DNA from: Antedon bifida
Lineage: Eukaryota; Echinodermata; Crinoidea; Comatulida; Antedonidae
Direction: 5' to 3'
NCBI GenBank assembly: GCA_963402885.1
Contig: OY727093.1
Coordinates: 4,588,001-4,652,000 of the forward strand
DNA length: 64,000 nucleotides
Part shown: positions 17,773 through 28,375 of the stretch, one piece after another
How the letters are laid out: each line of letters starts with the position of its first letter
Position numbering within the stretch: the stretch's first letter is position 1
Notes under the pieces: model-generated
The model's database searches: none
Told to the model about the DNA's origin: nothing
Seen by the model: only the letters and a program-made list of their open reading frames with translations
Program-made: the position numbers and the translations under genes

Positions 17773-20700
17773 TTAACCAAACTGGAATGAGAACCCGTGA
17801 GGAAAGGAATGGCCATGATGATGATGGCTATGACCGCCTCCACCACTGAAAAACGCTTGGAAAAGATTATTGGCATCAAAATCTGTAAGAAATGGGATAA
17901 AATTTAATTTAGTAACTGATTTGATTTGTTTTAATATTATTACTAATTAGCTTTGTTCATTGTCCAACCTGATGCCTGCAAAAACAAATTCAAATTTCAT
18001 CCATAAGATATGAACCCATGACCATTCAAACACAGGTCTTGAATCATACCACTAGACCACTGAACTTACTGCTGTTGACAAGCCAAAATTAGCAGGGGTA
18101 TTATTATACTATGTACTGATTCGGTTATAAGTCCACCCACAACTCTGTAATAATTTTCATGTAAAACCAGCACATTTTGGTACTCGGGAATAAGCACACA
18201 CTGCCAAATTAAATGTAAAAATCCAATTGTGTAGATTAACTTTTGAATATTTTAAAAGTTTTTGTTCCACCTACCTGCAAACCCATTGGACATATCTTCC
18301 AAATCTTGGCCTGAATCATAGCGATATTTTTTCTTGGCGTCTGATAATATATTATACGCTTCACCGACTTCCTTAAACTTTACCTCCTCCTCTTTTCGTT
18401 CCTCTACTGATTTGCTAGCATGACGATCTTTAAAAAAAAAAATAAATAGGGTTTTCAGAAGACTTTGACATCATCTCTCCATTTCCACTCATATACATTC
18501 AATATTTGTTTTATACATACTGTATCTCTACTAAAGTAAATTTCTTGTAAATTAATTCGCTTCTTTCACCTTAAAACAAATGTCGAAGGCTAGGTCCATC
18601 AGCCAATCAGATGCCAAGTATACAAGATGTGTTATAAATAATGATATTTTTAAACTATACAATTTCTTAGAGGGATAAATGCAATGTGGTCGTAATATGT
18701 GTGACAGATAGGCTTCTTCAACATAATAAATATTATATAACATTAATTTTGTAAATAAAAATGTTCAACTGACCTGGGTGGTGGAGTAGAGCATGTTTTC
18801 TGTATGCTTTCTTGATTTCGTCCTCATTTGCATTTTTACCAACTGACAGAATCTTGTAATAATCTTTACGTTTACTTTTTTTAAGTTCTAATTTTGCGTC
18901 TTGAAGTAACATCCGGTGTTCTAAAAAATTAAGTAATGTTTGAAGGCTGGCGTAATAATGGTAATTTGTGAGCATGCTTAAAAAGATGGTTAGAGCACCA
19001 ATGTACATTTTATAGAGGCTTCTAAAGACTAATCTAGTAGCAGTTGACTGTATATTGGCCATTTTTCATTTCACATAAAAGTGACACCTTAATAGTGGTG
19101 TTCCCTAAATAAGTGACTGTATATTTCTTGTTTATTTCATAGAAAAGTGTACTGTATGTTCCCATACAGCTATGAAACCATCCTTTAAAATCTTATGTAA
19201 ATCAGGCAATAACTGTTTGAGTAATCCTGCTAAGAAACAAACACATACACCCGATTGACCTCGTAACCTCTCGTCATTCTCGCGGAGGTAACTAAAGCTA
19301 GAATTGCCAATATGAGTTTGTATACAACATAGTATGGTCCTAATATGCACGTTACTTATCAATCAATATTCTCACCTTTCGTTTTCTGCATTTCATAAAC
19401 CTTTTCATAATCACGTACAGCTTCTTCAAATAATTCTGTTTCCATGAAGCTAAAAAAAAAGTATATTTACCTTAAGAGTACAATTTATTTGAATACAGTA
19501 ATATATAATTAGTGTTGTAGGTTTAAATTATCAAAATAAATTCAGCGTATGTATACTAGTACTTACCATTTTGCACGTTTCAAATATGCTTTTGTATATT
19601 TTGGATCTAGTTCTATAGCTTTTGAACAATCTTCTATGGCTTGTTCTGTTTTCCCAAGCTGAAAATGATTGACACATAAAACTTTTAAAATATGAATAAT
19701 TTGAATTATTCTATTTGTGTGCTTGACAGTATTTATTTCTATTTTTAAATCATTATTATTATTGTAATAAATTCAACATTTTAAAATGGTTGATTTCAGG
19801 AATAATAAATGAAGAATATAAAATGAGGATCAAGCTATCTAGACAAGTGTCTATAGCAAGAAAAGAATAGAAGATAGCATGAAGATGATCAAAGTGTCTA
19901 TAGCAAGAAAAGAATAGAAGATAGCACGAAGATGATCAAAGTGTCTATAGCAAGAAAAGAATAGAAGATAGCATGAAGATGATGAAAGTGTCTATAGCAA
20001 GAAGATTATCACAGTTATTATAGCACGAAGATTATCAATACAGAGCTTCTATAACATAAAAATGATAGAAGTTTCTATAGCAAAAAAGATGTAAGTGTCC
20101 ATAGCAAGAAGATTATAGGTTTCTATAGCAAGAAGATGATAAGTCTCTATATCAACATTTCTATGGCAAGATAATCATAGATTAGACTAACAAGATGCTT
20201 TTCAAGGTATGTAGTAGCCATTTAAAAGTGACAAACTTGACTCGCACTACTACTAATTATGTCATAACCATTACTTTAGCAAATTAACTAAAACAAGCCA
20301 ATGCAGAACTTTTATCATTATCTTGCTTCCTTCTACATAAAATTTCATAATAAAAAACATAATAAAATTAGTAAAAAGCAATTGAGTATGAACTAACCCT
20401 CGTTCCAACAATTGCTCTATTCAAATATATTTTAGCATTCGTGAAAACATTGAGGGGGTCGATCTGTAGTGCTTCCGTGTAAAGGTCATAGGCCAACTGG
20501 TTTTTCCCCGACTTGAAAGCAGTGTTCCCTTCCTCCTTCTTTACCTTTAACGATTTACATTTCTGAAGAAAAAAAGTTTTATAAACAAAATTTTCGATTT
20601 AATATTTAGAAAATAAAGGAAATCAAAAATGAAAATATATAAAACATGATAAATAGAATTTTCTAAGCCGAAAAAAAACAACATTAAATTCACTATATAA

Positions 20701-23700
20701 ATATTTAAAAAATTAAAAGAAGAAAAATATCTGAATTAATATTTAACGTACCTTAAATGCCAACCTGGACTTGGTGTGATCTGGCGCAAGTCGTAACGTT
20801 TGTTGGAAGTGTTGTATCGCTTTGTCTATTATATCTTCGTAATAAAAACACAAACCCCTAACATAGATGGCATCGGCATTCATCCCATCTCGTTGTAATA
20901 ACTCACTAAAATAAAGACAAAAATAGGACTCTTTTTTATAAGTTTGATTTTGGAGTTCTCGTTTGAATTCTAAAAAAACACTATAAACACTAGTTTAAAA
21001 ATTAAAAACTAAACACTTCGGTGTCAATTAAGGATTTATGAAAGTTGGAAAAGCTCTTGAAAAAATCCGTAAAAGCAGAGGCTGATATAACTACTTAAAA
21101 AATTGTGAAACATTCGGCGTATTTCCAAAATGTAAAAACTAATTTTTAAAACTTGAAAATTGTTTAACTCACTTCAAGGCAACCTGTGCTTCCCCGTAAC
21201 GTTTTAATAACACTAGAGACTCCGCCCTTTGAACTTTGAACCTAGAACATGCTGGAGCCAGACTTATTGCACGTTCCATACAAAACAAAACCTGGCAGAA
21301 AAATAGACAAATATTAATGTACGGTACATTTTATTGAGTCATATATTGAGCCTAGGTCTAAGAAAATAAAACAACCATAATGTTAATCAGTGCTCAATAT
21401 GTTACTAGCTCATGTACATTGCTTTAGATATCCCTTCAGATTTAAAGTAGAAATTCTCCTTTGGGACATTTTTCTAGGCACTAAATGAACACCACAGTAC
21501 ACACGTAAGGCCCCTTCATACTACTACTGTGGCTCTAGATGAATTAGTGGAAAAACAAGTCTTTAAAGTGGTGACTTAATGGACACCCCAGGTCCCTCCT
21601 CCCCACTACCCACTCCAAATGTTTAATATTTATTGAATAACTACAAACAGCAGCTCAATAAATATGCCTTAGTCAACAAGTAATTTCATCAATCGCAACG
21701 GATGATTTATCGTATCGTGATTAAACAAATAACTTGTGTTGTGTTTATGTCTTTGCATGGTGTCCTAGTCAGATCCAAGCTTAAATAATAATCCTAAAAT
21801 AAAGCTTTACTTATAATAACATTTAATACCTTTCTAAAGTCTTCTTTTTCATATGCCTTCTTGCCTTCTGATATAAACTTAAAACAAGCTCTAGCCGTCA
21901 CAAGCTGTAAACAAAAACAAGATCAATAAAGGGTAACAAAATAACAAACTAGTATTTTCTTGTGCCCTTAATATAATAGAGTATTTACTGTTACTGTTAA
22001 TCTTGGTAAAGTTAGATTTGCTTCACGCCGTGTGTTTCCAACATGATATTGTAGCTTAACAATTCTCGACCTTATTACTTTACTTCATTTTGGAATCGCA
22101 CGGTGTACCGCATCACAGTACTTCACATCACAGTACTTTACTGGTGTTTATACACAAGGCAACCCTTTAAACAATATCTTCATTAAAAATGTATTCTCTT
22201 TAGGAGTAATATGTTTGGTAAATGGCCAAATTGTTGCTGTGGAATGGTCTTTTGTTAAAAATCCATACTTACCTCATTTTTAGCTTGTTTGTTATTTGAA
22301 TCTAACCTCATGACCTCCTCTAGCGATCGTATTGAGCCATCAACCTCGCCCAATGCTAGGTGGCACTTAGCTTCTCGCAAATGACCCTAATTTAAGGAAT
22401 ACAAAACGTATCACATTTAGATCACCTTTAAATCCCATAAAAGTAAAATGTAGAGTTACATTTGCAATGATAAAAAATACTCCACTAATACTGTACTTTA
22501 AAATCATGGACTATTGAAATTGAGGGGAGATTTTTCGCTGTTTTAAATTTGGAACGTGAATTAAAAACAAGAAAGTCTTCAATGCAAATGTAACCTAAAG
22601 GCCAATTTACACAGACGAGCGGTAACGGTAAGCGAAAACCCGCGTAGCTTGTCCCACGTAGAATCTGTATCTATCCTGGCCGGGAACCGCCTGTCCGCTC
22701 TATTTATACTACCGTTACCGCTCGTCTGTGTAAATCGGCTTTTACAAAATTAAACTTATTATTAGTGATAGTTGAACTCATTAATACATAATATGGAAAA
22801 CATGAATATTAATGACTCAACTTCCTTGAACTATGGGAAATTCCTGGATTGACTTCTATTATTTGTAAAACAATGTAATATTAAGCACCTTTACAAAACT
22901 AGGATCCAATCTAACTGCAGTCCTTGCGTCTTCCAACCCATCCTTAAATTTATCCAGCATAATGTAACAAGCAGCTCTGTTTCCGTAGTAACTGGCACAT
23001 TTCGGACACAAATCTAAAATGTAAATATGCAATGATTTCTATAACGTATTGGAAGAGAATTAATTATTGAATATAAATATAATTATTGAATATTAAATTT
23101 AGTAAAAAATTGTAGATAAATAAGGGATATGAATTGACAATTTTTGTTTTTCTTGGACTGAAGAATTGATTGTGGTGAGTGGATTTTTTTTTAGCAATTG
23201 AACCTCTTACTGATAGCTTCTGTGTAAAGGTCTATTGCCTTGAAATATTCTTTCTGAACATAAAATGAGTTTCCCTCTTTCTTCATATCTTCAGCTTTTC
23301 TATAAAAAAAATCGGAATGAAATAAATTAAGTTTGTCAAGTATTTTTTTTTTTATTAACCTGTGGAATACAAAAGTAGAGTTTACTCCGCATGCGGAAAT
23401 TACTCTGAGATCTATTTTTACAGGTCCACGTTCTGACCATTAAACCGTCTTGTAATCCTATTTGATTTTAAATAAAAACACTGAATGAGGGTACAATCGG
23501 TACATTAATAGATAGAATACAACAATACACACATTCACAACACAAGCCGGTTGAATTAAAGTCAACCAAATTTACAATGAATATTAATATTATACAGAAT
23601 AACACACATCATAGGCCTATATAAATTTATTATCCTTGGTTATTGACCTGTTATCCTTCAATGTGAGTCCTTTAATGTGCTTCTTATATTTATTATTTTA

Positions 23701-24014
23701 AAATATTTTAGGCATTTTTTACGATTCGTTAGGCTTACCCATTCAATGAATGAGTCCCGTCTACTTTCTATATAGCCTAGCCTCGATATTTTGACAACGA
23801 AATTTGGAATCTTCCAGAAGGTACGTCTTTTGTTACATAAAAAAACCACACATATTCTGAATTTTTAAATAATTTTTGAAACCTACTCTTCGGGGGTTCT
23901 TTCGTCTTCTTCTTCTTGTTCTTCCTCCATTGGTTCTTCTTCATTTTCTTCCATTTCAATGGTGATCTCTTCGGTCGTTTCTTCAATTTCTACCTCCTTG
24001 TCCATCGTCGCCAT
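17773..24014 (-). CDS. DNAJC7: DNAJC7 (TPR2), TPR and J-domain co-chaperone
   Basis: Thirteen minus-strand exons join with matching phases into 1545 nt (514 residues): 24014-23887, 23299-23211, 23013-22889, 22386-22273, 21904-21830, 21291-21173, 20905-20752, 20562-20398, 19658-19567, 19449-19376, 18920-18774, 18427-18275 and 17882-17773. Residues 1-43 are an acidic tail. They are followed by tandem TPRs ([67 protein letters not shown]) and then a J domain ([15 protein letters not shown]) with the HPD triad split by the intron between exons 11 and 12. The C-terminus ends FSFQFG like the vertebrate protein. The family binds Hsp70 and Hsp90 through its TPRs and stimulates Hsp70 ATPase through the J domain in the cytosol. 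Human DNAJC7 is 494 residues. The C-terminal loop carries an unusual His-rich stretch, [13 protein letters not shown]. The exon 1 donor must be GTAGGT at 23886, because reading on gives an immediate TAG. Confidence 0.97.
18001..18068 (-). repeat. tRNA-derived SINE-like fragment
   Basis: In DNAJC7's last intron. On the minus strand it reads GTTCAGTGGTCTAGTGGTAT, which resembles a tRNA A-box region, and a GGTCATGGGTTCATATC-like B-box follows. It is not a functional tRNA; arms do not pair fully. Confidence 0.4.
19840..20165. repeat. Intronic minisatellite, AGTGTCTATAGCAAGAA core
   Basis: Three 53 bp near-identical units (GATGATCAAAGTGTCTATAG plus AAAAGAATAGAAGATAGCA) are followed by shorter, degraded units sharing TTCTATAGCAAGAAGAT. 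It lies in the DNAJC7 intron between exons 8 and 9. Confidence 0.8.
22598..22745. repeat. MITE with AATTTACACAGACGAGCGGT inverted ends
   Basis: The left end AATTTACACAGACGAGCGGTAACGG is mirrored at the right end (CCGTTACCGCTCGTCTGTGTAAAT) with near-perfect pairing over roughly 28 bp. It lies in the DNAJC7 intron between exons 3 and 4. A diverged relative lies at 60523-60686 in SETX. Confidence 0.85.
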
Positions 24015-24718
24015 GTTTACTCTCTGCGCCGAATTTCCTCAACCGCGCCGAAGAGGGCAGTCTCGCTATTTTTTTTCTTCACACAACAAGTACGATTTTA
24101 TTACGGTGAGAAAATCGACCACAAACTTTATTTTATAAATGATTTAATTTGTATTAGACACTAAATATATAATCTGAAATTGCTAGGTTTAGTCTTGCCT
24201 ACTCACTTAAATAGAGTTAGGGATTCCAGAGTTAGGATGTGATTGTAAATTAATGTAGGCTATAACAGAGGATCTAGCCTAGCTAGAGACAGGCTAGGCC
24301 TCAACTATTCCTAGCTAGGCCTACTAGCCTAGGCCTAGGTAGCTCTAGGCCTAGTAGTAGTAGTAGGCCGGGCCGCGCCTGCTGCTGCTGGGTGGTCACT
24401 GGGTTGACCCGGCCCTCAACTCCACACCATAGCCCAACAAACAAGAAATTGAAATCATGGAGATGAGAGTGCTAGCCTTGATGTTCAAAATAAAGTGCCG
24501 CTTTTCTTTCATTTAATTATTTTTTAAATAGAGTATTAATATCCATCATAAAATGCTTCTATTCTAAAGATCTAATGTAATTATAGTTTTCATTTCATAG
24601 CTTTCATTCAATCAATTATTGTTGATGTTATGGTTAACCAAATAAAGTCGGTTTTTTACACTACAGGTAGAGAATAAGATTTTCAACAAATCAAAGCCAT
24701 CAATAACGAAACAAAAAC
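24015..24718. promoter_or_regulatory. Shared divergent promoter interval DNAJC7 / YJU2
   Basis: The two start codons are 704 bp apart in opposite directions. The interval contains a locally GC-rich patch (about 24350-24430, GGGCCGCGCCTGCTGCTGCT) in very AT-rich surroundings and a run of AGGCCTA-type words. A splice-acceptor-like TTACACTACAG at about 24664 suggests YJU2 may have a non-coding first exon here. Core promoter elements are not resolved. Confidence 0.6.
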
Positions 24719-27700
24719 ATGTCTGAAAGAAAAGTGTTAAATGTAAGTATTCATTCTTTTTTAAAGAAGGTATTTCAGAAAAAAACTGATTGTAAAATTA
24801 TATCATCTAAAACACATCATGAGCATTAAAGCCCCCTTCCCTACGTTGTTTAGATCTAATTTAAGATCACAAACTATATTTAATGTAAAAATAATACTAT
24901 ATGGTCCTATTGCGATAACTTTTTTCGTCTTTAAACGGTTAAAAATGTGAAAAATAAGTCGATTCTAATAATTATAGCGGGCCGCTATAAATCCCAAAAT
25001 GCATTGCGCGCGGATTGATATTTTGGTTTTTCACCTGTAATTCGCCCACTTTTCGATCAATCGTGAGGCCAAAACAAATGGAAGACTCCTAACTTTTCAG
25101 CGAAAATACCGGGTTTTCCCCAATTTGTATCAACGGAGTCTGGCAAAAATAGAAAGACAATTAATGCAGCAACTATACAACGTCAGGCTAGGTATATAGC
25201 TAGCGTACGATGTTCGTACGTTACCGATGTTTACCAGCTAGGCCTACAAAACTAAGCCTAGCTAGGCTAGGCCTAAGACCGTCCACGAGAGGTCGATCGC
25301 CGCGAGCTACTTAGGTAGTGCATTGTTTCTCACTTTTTATCATAATTTACCATAAAACGTACATTTAAGACAAGGAATGACATGGTTTAATGTTTTTAAA
25401 GTGATATATATGTATTATTTTCCAAAAAACGTCCAAAATTGCAGGGAAGGGGTCTTTAAATTATTAATGATGAATTTTTTATTTCAGAAATACTATCCGC
25501 CTGATTTTGATCCGTCGAAAATACCAAAAGTTAAAGCTGAAAAAAACAAGAAGTTTGTTGTCCGTCTAATGGCTCCATGTCACATGAGGTGTGTAAAGTC
25601 TATTTTGATATTAATTTTTACATTAATATTTCATAAACATTATCATTAATAATCTTGAAATCCACAGGGCTTCGTTTCAAGATTGTATTAGTTTCTTTTT
25701 TAGATAAACCAAATTTGAATGTCAAATGAATAGAAATGTATGATCGTGTTATCATACAGTATCAATATATTATTGACCTTACAACACTCAACATATATTT
25801 ATTCTACAATTGATTGTTTTCCAAATGGTATTTGATTGCATCTTGTATCTTCTTCTTGTATGCTTTCTTGGAAAAAAATCACATTATTCAGTTTGCAAAA
25901 AGAATCTTGAAAAAAGCCCATCGCGAAAAGAGTCCTAAAAAAAAGAAGCTCATGGTATATAATTATCTGAATTGTACTGTCATTTTGACACAGATGTAAA
26001 ACATGTGGTGAATATATCTACCAAGGAAAGAAGTTCAATGCAAGGAAAGAAGATGTTTTGGATATGAACTATCTGGGACTTAGAATTTACAGATTCTACA
26101 TCAAATGTCCTAAATGTGTAGCTGAAATCTCATTCAGAGTAAGTACAATTTAGTACATTTATAATGTAAAAATGCAGTTGAGGCAATGAAAATCCAAGGC
26201 AAGCAATTTGAGTGTATTCCCATCTAATGTTTGCCAAATGTTGTAGCCTGGGACTATTATTTATATTCTTACCAGAGACCTATAAGAAATGTTTCATTCC
26301 ATTGAATCTATAACCTATTCAAATTTTTGAATTCTTTCAGACAGACCCTGAAAGTCAGGACTATGTCGTAGAAGCAGGGGCAACCAGGAATTTTGAGGCT
26401 GTGAAATTATTGGATGAAGAGGAAAAGAGAATAAAGAAACAACGGGAAGATGAGGAAGCGAACAATCCAATGAAGGTGCTAGAGAACCGAACCAAAGACT
26501 CCAAACAAGAGATGGACATTATGGAAAATATAGAAGAATTGCGAGAACTGAACACGAGACAAGCGGATGTTGATCACATCGGAATCATAAAGGAAAAGGA
26601 GGAAGAAATGAGAAAACGACAAGAGGAAGAGGACGAAGCCGAGATTCGGTTGGTACATTTTGTCGTACAATTTGAAGTTAATACATAATTCGTTTTCCAT
26701 TATTTTAATACTAGTCTGTTTCATAATAGCAACTTTTTGTTATCATGCAGCGACAGGTGAATACGTAGCTGTTGAGTCAAAAAGTTAATCTCCACATGTG
26801 TAGAATGACTTTTAGACTCATTAAACATCATATTTGCAACCAGTTCAGACTTTATTTTCTAGTTATCAGACTTGTTGGAAGTATCTACTTTCAATTTTTT
26901 AATTTTTTTTATATTAAATTATATATTAATTATAATTTCAGGAAAATCTTTGGAAAATCATCAGAAATAATAATGAAACGTCTGGATGATAGTGGAAGTG
27001 AAGAAGACGAAGAGAAACCATTGTTTCAGACTAAATTAAATAAAGGCAAAAGACCAACAGATTTTATCCATGAGGTAATTGTTCTTACAAACTTAAATTT
27101 AGAGAGTTAAGAGAACTACACACATCTATCTGGTTATGCCAGAATCACGATAAGAAGAGCGCATTTTGAACTAAGGCAAAAAAATTTCAATTTTTCTTCA
27201 CAGGATGTAGAGGCTGTATCGAGTCAAAAGAAGCAGAAAGTCTGGGACCGGAGTGTAGGCCAGTTAAAGTCTTCATTATCATCCCTGGTCAAGACCAAGA
27301 AGGCACCAAAACCCAAAGATTCTGTCATACCCATAGTCAAAACCAAGAGAAATCTTTCTGAAACAAGTTTGATTAATAATGAAGAAAAAGTAGCGGAAAC
27401 AAAAGCTGAAGAGGGCAGTAGTAGGACTGTTGAGCATTCATCAGTTAAGAGTAAACAAAATACTGCTGAGCCTTCATCAGTTAACAGTAAACAAAATACT
27501 GTTGACGCTTCATCATCTGGTAGCGTTGAAGGTGATCTTACTATTGGTCAACAGTCAACAGAAGAGACCAGTGGTATTGCAAGTTTAGCGGTCATGGCAC
27601 ATATCAAAGAGGGTATGGTGAAAAAGAAGGAATTGAAAGTCAAATCTTGTGGCCTTGGACTTGACCTCCTAGGAGGGTACTCGGACAGTGATGATTCAAA

Positions 27701-27719
27701 TTCTGATGTATCTGAATGA
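24719..27719 (+). CDS. YJU2: YJU2 / CCDC94 splicing factor
   Basis: Six exons (24719-24742, 25488-25588, 25994-26138, 26341-26648, 26942-27074, 27204-27719) join in phase into 1227 nt, 408 residues. The start [20 protein letters not shown] is the conserved family N-terminus. A zinc-binding pair follows (CHMRCKTC and CPKC, around residues 39-85), with a long acidic and basic coiled-coil ([28 protein letters not shown]). The tail is Ser/Lys-rich, contains a short duplicated [18 protein letters not shown] segment and ends [17 protein letters not shown]2 joins the activated spliceosome before the first step and helps position the branch helix; it acts in the nucleus. The start codon context AAACATG is taken as the only Met preceding the family N-terminus. 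Intron 1 contains a TTAA-flanked MITE that ends 28 bp before exon 2. Confidence 0.96.
24826..25459. mobile_element. TTAA-flanked MITE, family C, copy 1
   Basis: Bounded by TTAA on both sides. The left end is TTAAAGCCCCCTTCCCT and the right end GGGAAGGGGTCTTTAA. The interior (GCGGGCCGCTATAA; TAGCTCGCGGCGATCGACC in antisense; AACGTACATTTAAGACAAGG) is nearly identical, inverted, to 55220-55857. The TTAA sites and absence of coding capacity suggest a non-autonomous piggyBac-like element. It sits in YJU2 intron 1. Confidence 0.9.
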
Positions 27720-27933
27720 AGTCGATTTTATTATAGCACGCCAAAAGATTGTTGTTTGCGAGATCATTTATGGTACATAATGCATCAAATTATAAAAGAT
27801 GCTTGCCACTCCCAGTGTCCCTGGTTCAAATCATGTAAGATGTCGGAAGTTCAGGAAACTTCCGAAGATGCAATAAGACAGGGTGGGATATAAATCACTA
27901 TTGGCAACATGGCTAAATAAATAAGACAGAATA

Positions 27934-28052
27934 CAGTAGAATCGACGCCTTCAGGACCAAACAAAGTATCTTAACAGAGTGTTAAAACAGATATATTTCC
28001 CTCGTTTGTTTTTCTTTAAGGTTAAAAGTATTAAGTGAGGGTTCTACTGCTA
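27934..28052. repeat. MITE with TACAGTAGAA / TTCTACTG ends
   Basis: Left end TACAGTAGAATCGACGCC, right end AGTGAGGGTTCTACTGCTA, so the outer roughly 10 bases are inverted. It lies in the YJU2 3' flank, directly before the AATAAA at 28053. Confidence 0.6.
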
Positions 28053-28097
28053 AATAAAAACAACAGATCCAGCTTACTTTTATATCATGATTTTATT
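28053..28097. terminator. Converging polyadenylation signals of YJU2 and MRPL21
   Basis: A plus-strand AATAAA at 28053-28058 and a minus-strand AATAAA (TTTATT at 28092-28097) face each other about 35 bp apart. The two 3' ends would therefore abut or overlap. An earlier YJU2 AATAAA at 27916-27921 is also possible. Confidence 0.5.
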
Positions 28098-28375
28098 GAT
28101 AATACAGGTAATTGACAATAAATTCTGTTTATATTGTACAGTGTAAAATACTTCAACTGTGTGTGAAATTCAGAACATCCAACATATTCATTTGCCTTTT
28201 ATGGAGGTCTGATGATTATGAAGATTTGGTAAGCTTTTGTAAAAAAAAAAAAATATGCGATCTGATACTGCGGTTCTAAAAAAAATTCCTATAAACAAGC
28301 TATCAACATTTCAACGTTTTGTTTGTAAAACGGTGATTTGAAACATGTTTAACAAATTTTATTGAGTGGTGACGT

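Noticed and set aside
17673-17879. A 68-codon minus frame with a hydrophobic stretch overlapping DNAJC7's last exon.
   Set aside because: It is out of frame with the spliced gene, which ends in the conserved FSFQFG.
18733-19062. A 109-codon unspliced minus ORF containing the J-domain start.
   Set aside because: Only 18774-18920 is exon. The N-terminal part is intron read-through, as the phase with exon 10 shows.
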